Part shown: piece after piece, positions 1-7,505 of the stretch
Numbering within the stretch: the stretch's first letter is position 1
How the letters are laid out: the number at the start of each line of letters is the position of its first letter
Source of the DNA: Geodermatophilus marinus
Lineage (GTDB): Bacteria; Actinomycetota; Actinomycetes; Mycobacteriales; Geodermatophilaceae
Direction: 5' to 3'
Assembly (NCBI RefSeq): GCF_003428645.1
Contig: NZ_QVQH01000018.1
Span: 31,266 to 95,265 of the forward strand
DNA: 64,000 nucleotides
Made by a program: the position numbers and the translations under genes
Notes under the pieces: model-generated
Seen by the model: only the letters and a program-made list of their open reading frames with translations
Database searches by the model: none
Told to the model about the DNA's origin: nothing

Positions 1-1235
1 GCCCGCACCTGGCGCTGCGCGGCGGGGGCGGCCGGACCGGGCTCCTGGTCGGGCGCCTGCTGGCCGTAGTAGTTGCGGTCGTGCCGGCCGGGGCGGTCCT
101 TGCCGGCCCGCACCGCCCGGCCGGGGGCGGCGTCGTCGTCGGCGTGCGCGTGGCCGGGGTGCGCGTGGTCGTGGTCGTGGGTGTGCCCGCCGTGGGTGTG
201 CGCGCCGTGCGAGTGGGTGTGCCCGTGCTCGTGCGGCAGCGCGGCCGGGACCGCGGCGTTCGGGTCGACCAGCCGCGGCAGCGCCTCGCGCGAGCGCTGC
301 ACGTCGCGCTCGTACTTGGCCACCACCGAGACGGTGTCGGCGAGCACCTCGGCATCGAGCTCGCTGACGCCGAGGACGGCGAGGGTGCGCGCCCAGTCGA
401 TGGTCTCCGAGATGCTCGGCGCCTTGCGCAGGTCCAGGCCGCGCAGGCCGCGGACGATGTCGACCAGCCGTCTCGCCGCCGCGTCGGCCAGACCGGTGCG
501 CTTGGAGCGGAGGATCTCCAGCTCGCGGTCGGCGTCGGGGTACTCGAGGAACAGGTGCAGGCAGCGCCGCTTCAGCGCCGCGGAGAGGTCGCGGGTGTTG
601 TTCGACGTCAGGACGACGTACGGCGCCCGGGTCGCCCGGAACGTGCCGATCTCGGGCACCGACACCTGGTACTCGGCCAGCATCTCCAGCAGCACCGCCT
701 CCAGGGCCTCGTCGGCGCGGTCCACCTCGTCGACCAGCAGCACGACCGGATCGGCGGAGCGCACCGCCTCCAGCAGCGGCCGCGGGGCGAGGAAGCGTTC
801 GTTGAAGAAGGCGCTGTCGGCGTCGGCGACCCGGGCGACCGCCTCCTCCAGGGTGCCCGAGTCGGCCAGCAGCTGGGCGGTCTTCTCCCGCAGGATCTGG
901 GTGTAGAGCAGCTGCTTGCCGTAGTCCCACTCGTAGAGGGCCTTGGTCTCGTCCTGCCCCTCGTAGCACTGCAGGCGCAGCAGCCGGCGCCCGGTGGCCG
1001 CGGCCAGCGTCTTGGCCAGCTCGGTCTTGCCGACCCCGGCCGGGCCCTCCAGCAGCAGCGGCTTGGCCAGCCGGGACATCACGAAGGTCGTCGTCGCCAG
1101 CCGGCGGTCGGTGATGTAGCCCTGCTCGGCGAAGGCGCGGGCGACGTCGTCCGGACCGGCGAAGTCGTCGGGGGCGACGTCGTCGGGGGCGGCGTCGTCG
1201 GGGGCGGCGTCGTCGGGGACGGGGTGGACGGTCAC
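1..1235 (-). CDS. moxR: MoxR-family AAA+ ATPase with His-rich tail (3' end outside window)
   Basis: MoxR-type AAA+ ATPases act as chaperones that mature partner enzymes, often by metal insertion. Residues 1-30 are an Asp/Ala/Pro repeat. Walker A GPAGVGKT is at 64-71, Walker B VVLLVDE at 164-170, and the sensor segment LTSNNTRDLSAALKRR follows. Beyond the core, about residues 333-367 hold 14 His in some 32 residues, then a Pro/Ala/Gln-rich end. The GTG start has GGAGAGG about 6 nt upstream. The frame is open at the window edge (411 residues visible). It lies 76 bp downstream of the methanol dehydrogenase-like gene on the same strand, so a role in maturing that metalloenzyme is inferred from context. 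Confidence 0.88.
   Translation of the reverse strand, partial: MTVHPVPDDAAPDDAAPDDVAPDDFAGPDDVARAFAEQGYITDRRLATTTFVMSRLAKPLLLEGPAGVGKTELAKTLAAATGRRLLRLQCYEGQDETKALYEWDYGKQLLYTQILREKTAQLLADSGTLEEAVARVADADSAFFNERFLAPRPLLEAVRSADPVVLLVDEVDRADEALEAVLLEMLAEYQVSVPEIGTFRATRAPYVVLTSNNTRDLSAALKRRCLHLFLEYPDADRELEILRSKRTGLADAAARRLVDIVRGLRGLDLRKAPSISETIDWARTLAVLGVSELDAEVLADTVSVVAKYERDVQRSREALPRLVDPNAAVPAALPHEHGHTHSHGAHTHGGHTHDHDHAHPGHAHADDDAAPGRAVRAGKDRPGRHDRNYYGQQAPDQEPGPAAPAAQRQVR
1164..1223. repeat. Four tandem 15-bp units inside moxR
   Basis: Four units of GTCGTCGGGGGCGGC (last unit diverged) lie end to end. They encode the repeating Asp-Asp-Ala/Val-Ala-Pro stretch at the N-terminus of the MoxR protein, so the acidic leader probably grew by slippage or unequal exchange. 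Confidence 0.85.
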
Positions 1236-1260
1236 GGGGTGCCTCTCCGGGGGATGGGGA

Positions 1261-1290
1261 GGGCGGGGTGGCCGCTCGGCCACCCCGCCC
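1261..1290. terminator. Hairpin between alcohol dehydrogenase and moxR
   Basis: A perfect 13-bp stem (1261-1273 with 1278-1290) and a 4-nt loop lie 22 bp past the dehydrogenase stop codon. There is no U-tract, as is common in high-GC actinobacteria. It could terminate or attenuate readthrough from the dehydrogenase into moxR. Confidence 0.6.
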
Positions 1291-1311
1291 CGGGACTCGA
1301 CTGACTGCCCC

Positions 1312-2604
1312 TCAGCCGAGCAGGTCGTCCAGGTCCCCGGTCATGCAGTGCTCGACCACCGGGCGGACGGTCTCGAAGGTGCACTCCTTGGCGTTGCCCG
1401 GGGTGCAGGCGTCGCCGAGCACGTGGTGGGTGATGCGGTCGACGTCCTTGTCGTCGCCGGTGATCACGCCCGCGTTCTCGTAGAACGTCGTCGGGCCCTG
1501 GCCGAGCCGGTTCTTCGAGTAGGTGTCCTGCTTGACGTCGACGAACCGCTCCGGGATGCCCACGTCGCGCAGCAGCCGGATCGCCGCGGCCAGCGCCGCG
1601 TCGGCGGCCTGGACGTCGGTCATGCCGTGGGTGTCCACGCCCATGGCCCGGGCGAGGTCGGCGAAGCGGTGGTACTGCGTCGGCATGTTGAACGCCCACA
1701 CGCGGGGCAGCGCGATGGCGTTGTTCAGCCCGTGGTGGGTGTCGTAGAAGGCGCTCACCGCGTGGCTGATCGAGTGGATGATGCCCAGGCCGCCGGAGTT
1801 GAAGGCCTGCGCGGCGATGTACTGGGCGTACATCATGCCCTCGCGGCCGGCGAGGTCCTGGCCGTTCCAGACCGCCTGGCGCAGGTGGTCGTTGGTCATC
1901 TTCACGGCGTAGAGGGCGTTGCCCAGCGACGGCGGGAAGTCCAGCCGGGAGACGTAGGGCTCGCTGGCGTGCGCCAGGACGTCGAACCCGCACTGGGCCG
2001 TGTAGTCGACCGGGCAGTCGAAGTAGAGCACCGGGTCGTCGATGGCGAGCGTGGCCAGGCAGTTGTCGTCGAACGCCACGTACTTGTGCGGGTTGCCCGG
2101 GTCGGTGGTGGTGTCGGTGATGACGTAGGCCCAGGAGGTCTCCGACCCGGTGCCGGCCGTGGTCGAGACGGCGATGTGCGGCGGGTTCTTCGGGTTCTCC
2201 GACTGGTTGAAGCCCTCGAACTCGTTGACGCTCCGGCCGTCGTGGGCGACCGAGATGCGGGCGCCCTTGCACGCGTCGTGGCTGGACCCGCCGCCGATGG
2301 AGACGAAGCTGTCGCAGGCGTTCTCCTGGTACATCGCCACGGCGTCCATGACGTTGTAGTCCTTGGGGTTGGACTCCACCTTGTCGTAGACCACGACCTC
2401 CAGGCCGTGGTACCGCATCGACCCGGCGATCTTGTCCACGATGTCGGTGCCGCGCAGGCCCGAGGTCATGACCAGCGTCTTCGTGAACCCCAGCTTGAGC
2501 GCCTCGGGGCCGATGAGCTCGTGCGCCCCGGGGCCCATCATCGCCCGCGGGAACGGGTGGAACTCCTTGATCGGGAAGGGCTTGAGGAGTTCTTCGACCT
2601 TCAT
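1312..2604 (-). CDS. NDMA-dependent (mycofactocin-associated) methanol/alcohol dehydrogenase
   Basis: Group III metal-dependent alcohol dehydrogenase, 430 aa, closely matching the remembered Mno/Mdo enzymes of actinobacterial methylotrophs. These carry tightly bound NAD(P) and pass electrons to NDMA in vitro and, by current understanding, to mycofactocin in the cell. The glycine-rich nucleotide motif GGGSSHD is at 104-110. Candidate metal ligands are D208, H212 (FDVLAH), H277 (IIHSISH) and H291 (THHGLNN). The start is an ATG with GGGAGGA about 7 nt upstream. It sits just beyond mftR and the mycofactocin genes, supporting an MFT-linked role; the preferred alcohol cannot be read from sequence. 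The 277-bp gap before mftR holds a weak TAGCGT -10-like site (2661-2666, minus strand) and one hairpin. Confidence 0.9.
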   Translation of the reverse strand: MKVEELLKPFPIKEFHPFPRAMMGPGAHELIGPEALKLGFTKTLVMTSGLRGTDIVDKIAGSMRYHGLEVVVYDKVESNPKDYNVMDAVAMYQENACDSFVSIGGGSSHDACKGARISVAHDGRSVNEFEGFNQSENPKNPPHIAVSTTAGTGSETSWAYVITDTTTDPGNPHKYVAFDDNCLATLAIDDPVLYFDCPVDYTAQCGFDVLAHASEPYVSRLDFPPSLGNALYAVKMTNDHLRQAVWNGQDLAGREGMMYAQYIAAQAFNSGGLGIIHSISHAVSAFYDTHHGLNNAIALPRVWAFNMPTQYHRFADLARAMGVDTHGMTDVQAADAALAAAIRLLRDVGIPERFVDVKQDTYSKNRLGQGPTTFYENAGVITGDDKDVDRITHHVLGDACTPGNAKECTFETVRPVVEHCMTGDLDDLLG

Positions 2605-2801
2605 GGGGGTCCTCCCTGCTGAGGTGTGCCGTGCCGTGCCGTCCGGTGCCGTGGCCGCGGACGCTAGGGCCGCCCACGCGGCCCGGGCAGGGGTACGGGT
2701 GGGGAACCGGCCGTCCGGAGGAGCAGGTCCGCCCGGCCGGTCAGGTGCACCTGCCCGACCGGGCAGGACCGTGCGCCGGGGCGCCCTCCTGGCTCACCGT
2801 T

Positions 2802-2841
2802 GCCGGTCCTGGCTCACCACTGATCGTGAGCCAGGACCGGC
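2802..2841. terminator. Strong hairpin after mftR
   Basis: A 16-bp perfect inverted repeat (2802-2817 and 2826-2841) with an 8-nt loop lies about 40 nt past the mftR stop. A partial direct repeat of one arm (CCTGGCTCACC) is at 2788-2798. It probably separates mftR transcription from the downstream dehydrogenase gene. Confidence 0.65.
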
Positions 2842-2881
2842 GACGACCAGGTCAGCTGATCACCGAGGAGGCGGCGCCGGG

Positions 2882-3484
2882 TCAGTGCGCGCGCAGGGTG
2901 GGGAAGCCGGCCGCCAGCTGGGCGAAGGCGGCGTGCAGGTCGTCGGCCAGGGACGTCGTCCCGTCGGCCAGCCACACCTCGAACGCGGTCGTGGCCGCGG
3001 CGCGGCTGCTCGTCGCCACCAGCCGGGGCAGCAGCGCGTCGGGGCGCTCGCCGGTGCGGTCGGCGACGTGGCGGGCCACCACCCGGTCGACGTCGGCGTA
3101 GCGCACCTGCGAGTGCGCCTGCAGCGCGGGCTCCCGGAGGATCATCGTCATCCGCTGGCGCAGCACCGGGAGGTCCTCGGCCGCGTAGTCGTTGACCTGC
3201 ACGTAGGCCGCGCAGATCGACGCGAGCACCGGCTGGCCGTCGTCCGCCGCGCCCAGCAGCCGGTCCAGCCGCGCCACGTGCGAGGCGAAGTCGCCCCAGA
3301 CCGCGTCGGCCTTGGTGGCGAAGTGCCGGAAGAAGGTGCGCCGGCTGATGCCCGCGGCCTCGGCGATCTCGTCCGCGGTGACCTGCTCGAAGCCGCGCCG
3401 GGTGAACAGGTCGAGGGCCACCTGCTCCACGCGCGCCCGGGTGTCGGCGCGCGCGTCGGGCAGCAGGTCGGTCACGGGTCCCAT
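2882..3484 (-). CDS. mftR: TetR-family regulator MftR
   Basis: TetR/AcrR repressor of 200 aa, the position and size expected for MftR, which represses mycofactocin genes and is relieved by acyl-CoA in mycobacteria. The N-terminal helix-turn-helix is clear (FTRRGFEQVTADEIAEAAG, then ISRRTFFRHFATKADAVW) within about residues 27-64. The rest is an alpha-helical ligand/dimer domain. I chose the ATG at 3484; an in-frame GTG three codons later is an alternative. It is transcribed away from mftA, and the shared 146-bp spacer holds a promoter with a palindromic candidate operator, fitting divergent control. Confidence 0.9.
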   Translation of the reverse strand: MGPVTDLLPDARADTRARVEQVALDLFTRRGFEQVTADEIAEAAGISRRTFFRHFATKADAVWGDFASHVARLDRLLGAADDGQPVLASICAAYVQVNDYAAEDLPVLRQRMTMILREPALQAHSQVRYADVDRVVARHVADRTGERPDALLPRLVATSSRAAATTAFEVWLADGTTSLADDLHAAFAQLAAGFPTLRAH

Positions 3485-3565
3485 CTTGCGCCACCCGGCA
3501 GCCGCCGAGGCGGGACGACGCGACCGGTCGCCCGGCCGGGTGGCCGCGGCGCGCCGTGACCGCTG

Positions 3566-3594
3566 TTGCCCGTGGCACTGGGTGTCACTAACGT
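3566..3594 (+). promoter_or_regulatory. mftA promoter with palindromic candidate MftR operator
   Basis: A -35 box TTGCCC (3566-3571) and a -10 box TAACGT (3589-3594) are separated by exactly 17 nt. That spacer is itself the imperfect palindrome GTGGCAC-TGG-GTGTCAC (3572-3588, one mismatched pair). A repressor bound there would block RNA polymerase; MftR, encoded divergently next door, is the obvious candidate. The start codon of mftA is 36 nt downstream of the -10 box. Confidence 0.6.
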
Positions 3595-3630
3595 GCGCTC
3601 CACCCGTAACGCCGATCACAGGGAGGCCCC

Positions 3631-3744
3631 GTGCCCGAGACCACCGAGACGCAGACCACCGAGGCCCCGGCCGCCGAGGAGACCCTGGTCGAGGAGTCCC
3701 TCGTCGAGGAGGTCTCCATCGACGGCATGTGCGGGGTGTACTGA
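3631..3744 (+). CDS. mftA: Mycofactocin precursor peptide MftA
   Basis: A 37-residue RiPP precursor with an acidic, Thr/Glu-rich leader and the diagnostic C-terminus IDGMCGVY. MftC decarboxylates the terminal Tyr and crosslinks it to the preceding Val, and MftE then releases the VY-derived core. The GTG start is preceded by AGGGAGG at 4-5 nt. It is the first gene after the operator-containing promoter and lies 35 bp before mftB. The terminal Val36-Tyr37 and Cys34 match characterised mycofactocin precursors, so the call is secure despite the size. Confidence 0.96.
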   Translation: MPETTETQTTEAPAAEETLVEESLVEEVSIDGMCGVY

Positions 3745-3779
3745 TCGACGCCCCCGCGGCGGCGCCGGCGAGCACCGCG

Positions 3780-4163
3780 ATGAGCGACGCCGGCGCCGCT
3801 CCCCCGCCGGGCGGCGGCGCCGCCCCGGACTTCGACCCGGCCCTGCCCTGGCGGCGGGCCCGTTCGGTGGCGCTGCGCCCCGAGCCGTTCGGCGCGCTGG
3901 TCTACCACTTCGGCAACCGGAAGCTGTCCTTCCTCAAGTCGAAGACCCTGGTCGCCGTCGTGGAGGCGCTGGCCGAGCACCCCAGCGCCGCGGCCGCCCT
4001 CGTCGCGTGCGGGGTCCCCGCGGCCTCGCGGCCCGCCTACGTCAAGGCGCTCGCCGACCTCGCGCGTTCGCAGATGATCGAGGTAAGGACCTCCCTGCCC
4101 CCCACCTCTCGCACGCTCGAGGCGGGTCCCTGCAGGCAGGCCGATCAACCGGAGGAACCGTGA
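3780..4163 (+). CDS. mftB: Mycofactocin chaperone MftB with unusual C-terminal extension
   Basis: PqqD-like RiPP recognition element that presents MftA to the radical SAM enzyme MftC. The conserved core runs from FDPALPWRRARSVALRPEPF through YHFGNRKLSFLKSKTLVAVV to the LARSQMIEV segment. I use the ATG at 3780 (127 aa); no other ATG/GTG fits better. The last 25 or so residues (from RTSLPP) are encoded by a copy of an intergenic hairpin repeat (4085-4142) that elsewhere in this window follows stop codons, so the C-terminus looks like a recent graft. Its stop overlaps the mftC start, implying translational coupling. Confidence 0.9.
   Translation: MSDAGAAPPPGGGAAPDFDPALPWRRARSVALRPEPFGALVYHFGNRKLSFLKSKTLVAVVEALAEHPSAAAALVACGVPAASRPAYVKALADLARSQMIEVRTSLPPTSRTLEAGPCRQADQPEEP
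4085..4142 (+). repeat. Post-stop hairpin repeat (AAGGACC family), copy inside mftB
   Basis: Starts AAGGACC, continues through a CCCCCCACC block and ends near CCCTGCAGG, with a GC-rich foldback between. It resembles the elements at 15717-15773 and 44132-44348, which begin directly after stop codons. Here the element is read through and supplies the last codons of mftB. Confidence 0.65.
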
Positions 4164-5428
4164 CCGCCGTCCTGCCGTCCCGCCCCGCCGCCCCACCGCG
4201 CCCGGAGGGCGGGCGGCTGATCGACCAGTTCGAGTACGGGCTCGACGCGCCGATCTGCCTGACCTGGGAGCTCACCTACGCCTGCAACCTCGCCTGCGCG
4301 CACTGCCTGTCCTCCTCCGGGCGGCGCGACCCCCGCGAGCTCACCACCGCCGAGGCGGAGGGGGTCATCGACGAGCTGCAGCGGATGCAGGTCTTCTACG
4401 TCAACGTCGGCGGCGGCGAGCCGACCGTCCGGCCGGACTTCTGGCACCTGCTCGACTACGCCATCGGCCACGACGTCGGGGTCAAGTTCTCCACCAACGG
4501 CGTGAAGCTGAACCGGGACCGCGCCGCGCAGCTGGCCCGCACCGACTACGTCGACGTGCAGATCTCCCTGGACGGCGCCACGGCCGAGGTCAACGACCGG
4601 GTCCGCGGCACCGGCTCCTACGCCACCGCGATCCGGGCCCTGGAGAACCTGGCCGAGGCCGGGATGAAGGACTTCAAGGTCTCCGTCGTCGTCACCCGGG
4701 AGAACGTCGCCCAGCTCGACGCGTTCAAGGCGCTCACCGACCGCTACGGCGCCCAGCTCCGGATCACCCGGCTGCGCCCGTCCGGCCGCGGCGCCGACGT
4801 CTGGGACCAGCTGCACCCGACCCAGGAGCAGCAGCGCGAGCTCTACTCCTGGCTGCTGGCCAACGGCGAGAAGGTGCTCACCGGCGACTCGTTCTTCCAC
4901 CTGTCGGCCTACGGCGAGGCCCTCCCGGGCCTGAACCTGTGCGGCGCCGGCCGGGTGGTGTGCCTGATCGACCCCGTGGGCGACGTCTACGCCTGCCCGT
5001 TCGCCATCCACGAGGACTTCCTCGCCGGCAACGTGCGCGACGAGGGCGGCTTCCAGCGGGTGTGGCGGTCCTCGGAGCTGTTCGCCGACCTGCGCAGCCC
5101 GCAGACCGGCGGCGCCTGCACGAAGTGCGCCCACTTCGACGCCTGCCGCGGCGGGTGCATGGCGGCCAAGTTCTTCACCGGCCTGCCGCTGGACGGCCCC
5201 GACCCCGAGTGCGTGCAGGGGTACGGCGAGAGCGCGCTGGCCGCCCGCGACGCCTCGACGGCCATGCCGAGGAGCTCCGTCGACCACTCGCACACCGGCC
5301 CGGTGCGCGGGCAGCCCACGCTGCTCGGCATGCCGTCGATCCCGACGGCCGCCCCGGCTCCGCCCACACCCGCGCCCCCCGCCCGGATCTGCGACGAGTC
5401 CCCGCTCGCGGGCCTCGACCTGCGCTGA
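4160..5428 (+). CDS. mftC: Mycofactocin radical SAM maturase MftC
   Basis: Radical SAM/SPASM enzyme (422 aa) that oxidatively decarboxylates the MftA C-terminal Tyr and crosslinks it to Val. The SAM-binding 4Fe-4S motif CNLACAHC is at C42, C46, C49, followed by the GGGEP motif. The C-terminal SPASM region carries Cys in NLCGAG, YACPF, TKCAHFDACRGGC and ECVQG for auxiliary clusters. The GTG start overlaps the mftB stop by three bases, with GGAGGA 4 nt upstream. About 50 C-terminal residues are Pro/Ala-rich and probably disordered. The stop overlaps the proposed CTG start of the next gene. Confidence 0.95.
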   Translation: MTAVLPSRPAAPPRPEGGRLIDQFEYGLDAPICLTWELTYACNLACAHCLSSSGRRDPRELTTAEAEGVIDELQRMQVFYVNVGGGEPTVRPDFWHLLDYAIGHDVGVKFSTNGVKLNRDRAAQLARTDYVDVQISLDGATAEVNDRVRGTGSYATAIRALENLAEAGMKDFKVSVVVTRENVAQLDAFKALTDRYGAQLRITRLRPSGRGADVWDQLHPTQEQQRELYSWLLANGEKVLTGDSFFHLSAYGEALPGLNLCGAGRVVCLIDPVGDVYACPFAIHEDFLAGNVRDEGGFQRVWRSSELFADLRSPQTGGACTKCAHFDACRGGCMAAKFFTGLPLDGPDPECVQGYGESALAARDASTAMPRSSVDHSHTGPVRGQPTLLGMPSIPTAAPAPPTPAPPARICDESPLAGLDLR

Positions 5429-7335
5429 CCGACCTCACCGACCCGCTGGTCCTCGCGGGCCGGACGGCGCCCTCCCGGGTGTTGTTCGGCCCGCACGAGA
5501 CCAACCTCGGCCGCGGCCGGGCGTTGTCGGCGCGGCACACCGCCTACTACGCCCGCCGCGCCGCCGGCGGCTGCGGGGTCGTGGTCACCGAGACCGCCTC
5601 GGTGCACGACTCCGACCACCCGTACGAGCTCGCCCCCCTGGCCGCCGCGTGCGGCCCCGGCTGGGCCGAGGTGGTCGCCGCCTGCCGGCCGCACGGCGCG
5701 CTGGTCCTCGCCGGGCTCGGGCACACCGGCGCGCAGGGCTCCCCGGCCTGGACCGGGGCCGCGCTGTGGGGCGCCTCGGCGGTGCCCGACGTCGTCACCG
5801 GCGAGGTCCCGGCGGTCATGGGCCGGCCGGAGCTCGAGGCGCTGGTGGCCGGCTTCGCCGCGGCCGCGCGGACCGCCGTCGCCGCGGACGCCGACGGGGT
5901 GGAGGTGGACGCCGGCCCGCGGTCGCTGCTGCGCCAGTTCGCCTCCGGGCTGACCAACACCCGCACCGACGCCCACGGCACCGACCGGCTGCGGCTGCCG
6001 GCGGAGGTGCTGGCCGCCGTCCGGGCCGAGCTCGGCACCGGCCGGGTGCTGTCGCTGCGGCTCTCGTGCGACGAGGAGGCGCCCTGGGCCGGGATCACCC
6101 CGTCGTCCGCCGTCGCGGCGGTGGCCCGGCTGGCGCCGCTGCTCGACCTGCTCGTCGTGGTCCGGGGCAGCGGGCTGGCGCCGTCGGCGTACCGGCCCGA
6201 CGGGCACGTGCCGCAGGCCTTCAACCGCGGGCTCACCCGCGCGGTGCGCGCCGCGGCCGGGGGCGTGCCGGTGGTGCTGCAGGGCTCGGTGGTCGACCCG
6301 GCCGCGGCCCAGGCCGCCCTGGACGACGGGACCGCCGACGCGGTCGAGATGACCCGCGCCCAGATCGCCGACGCGGCGCTCGTCGCCCGGGTCCGCAGCG
6401 GGACCGCCCCGCGGCCGTGCACGCTGTGCAACCAGGCCTGCCAGGTCCGCGACGTCCGCAACCCGGCGGTGGGCTGCACCGTCGACCCGGCCAGCGGCCG
6501 CGAGACCGGGCCGCCCCGGAGCGGCGGGCGCGGCCGTCCCCGCCGCTCCGGAGCGGTCGTGCAGGTGGTCGGCGGCGGGCCGGCCGGGCTGGAGGCCGCC
6601 CGGGTCCTCGCCGGGGCCGGGGCGCGGGTCGAGCTGGTCGAGCGCGCCGACCGGCTCGGCGGCCGGCTGGCCACGGTCGCCGCACTCCCCGGCCGGGCGC
6701 GGTTCGCCGACCTGGCCGGGTGGCTCGTGGCCGAGTGCGAGCGGCTCGGCGTCCGGGTCCGGCTCGGCGTCGCGGGCCCGGTCCGGCCGGACGGACCGGT
6801 CCTGCTCGCCACCGGCGCCCGCCCGCGGCCGGCCGGCGTCCCCGTCGGGCCCGGCGTGCAGGTCCTGACCGCCGCCGCGGTGCTCGACGGGACCGTGCCG
6901 GCCCCCGGCCCGGTGGTGGTGCACGACCCGGTCGGCGGGCCGGTCGGGGTCGGGGTGGCCGAGCTGCTCGCCGCGGCCGGCCGCGAGGTCGCCCTGGTGG
7001 CACCGCACGAGGTGGCCGGCGCCCGGCTCGGCGGCGACCTCGCTCCGGCCAACGCCCGGCTGGCCCGTGCGGGGGTCCGGCGCGAGACCGCCGCGGTGCT
7101 CCGCTCGGCCGGCGGTGGCCGGGCGCGGGTCGCCGACCGCTGGTCCGGGGCCGAGCGCGCGCTGCCGTGCGCCGTGCTCGTCGACGCCGGGCCGCCGCTG
7201 CCGGGCGCCGTGCCCCCCGGCGCGCCCCCGGGGCTCCGGGCGGCCGGGGACGTCGTCACCCCGCGCACCGTGCGCGAGGCGGTCGAGGAGGGGCGGCGGG
7301 CGGCGGGAGAGCTGCTCGGCTGGCCGCGCCGGTGA
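5425..7335 (+). CDS. Mycofactocin-system FadH/OYE-family oxidoreductase 1
   Basis: Old yellow enzyme plus NAD(P)/FAD domain, about 636 aa, like 2,4-dienoyl-CoA reductase and trimethylamine dehydrogenase. The N-terminal FMN TIM barrel starts near APSRVLFGPHETNLG. The 4Fe-4S motif CTLCNQAC with a further Cys in VGCTVDP follows, then the dinucleotide motif VVGGGPAGLEAARVLAG. No ATG or GTG lies before the conserved barrel start. I use CTG at 5425, which overlaps the mftC stop (CTGA); a GTG at 5479 would cut into the barrel. It occupies the place where MftD usually follows MftC. Substrate is unknown; electron exchange with mycofactocin is inferred from context. Confidence 0.85.
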   Translation: MTDLTDPLVLAGRTAPSRVLFGPHETNLGRGRALSARHTAYYARRAAGGCGVVVTETASVHDSDHPYELAPLAAACGPGWAEVVAACRPHGALVLAGLGHTGAQGSPAWTGAALWGASAVPDVVTGEVPAVMGRPELEALVAGFAAAARTAVAADADGVEVDAGPRSLLRQFASGLTNTRTDAHGTDRLRLPAEVLAAVRAELGTGRVLSLRLSCDEEAPWAGITPSSAVAAVARLAPLLDLLVVVRGSGLAPSAYRPDGHVPQAFNRGLTRAVRAAAGGVPVVLQGSVVDPAAAQAALDDGTADAVEMTRAQIADAALVARVRSGTAPRPCTLCNQACQVRDVRNPAVGCTVDPASGRETGPPRSGGRGRPRRSGAVVQVVGGGPAGLEAARVLAGAGARVELVERADRLGGRLATVAALPGRARFADLAGWLVAECERLGVRVRLGVAGPVRPDGPVLLATGARPRPAGVPVGPGVQVLTAAAVLDGTVPAPGPVVVHDPVGGPVGVGVAELLAAAGREVALVAPHEVAGARLGGDLAPANARLARAGVRRETAAVLRSAGGGRARVADRWSGAERALPCAVLVDAGPPLPGAVPPGAPPGLRAAGDVVTPRTVREAVEEGRRAAGELLGWPRR

Positions 7336-7401
7336 TCATGGGCGTGTCGCAGGTTGCGGCGGCGTGTCGTCCGTGTCGTCCGTCAACAACCCCATGATCA
7401 C
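7332..7401. repeat. 70-bp palindromic-end repeat, copy 1
   Basis: Bounded by a perfect 11-bp inverted repeat (7332-7342 and 7391-7401, GTGATCATGGG). The same 70-bp length and roughly 84% identity, in inverted orientation, occur at 46463-46532. The left end overlaps the stop codon of the OYE gene. It encodes no protein and looks like a small non-autonomous or REP-like element. Confidence 0.75.
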
Positions 7402-7438
7402 GACCGGAGCATCCCGGCGGCGTCCGCCCTGCTCAGGG

Positions 7439-7486
7439 TTGCTCGGCCACATAACCTCCGCATAGTTTGTGTGCGTCACCTCACAC
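7439..7486 (+). promoter_or_regulatory. Candidate promoter for the SDR gene trio
   Basis: TTGCTC (7439-7444) and TAGTTT (7463-7468) with an 18-nt spacer lie 37 nt before the first SDR start. A small inverted repeat GTGTG-N8-CACAC (7469-7486) follows the -10 box and could be an operator. Confidence 0.45.
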
Positions 7487-7505
7487 CCGACCGCGGAGGA
7501 TCCCC

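Noticed and set aside
1348..2622. A long plus-strand frame opposite the methanol dehydrogenase gene
   Set aside because: Antisense shadow caused by high GC at third positions; Val/Arg/Gly/His-rich translation without homology and no ribosome-binding site.
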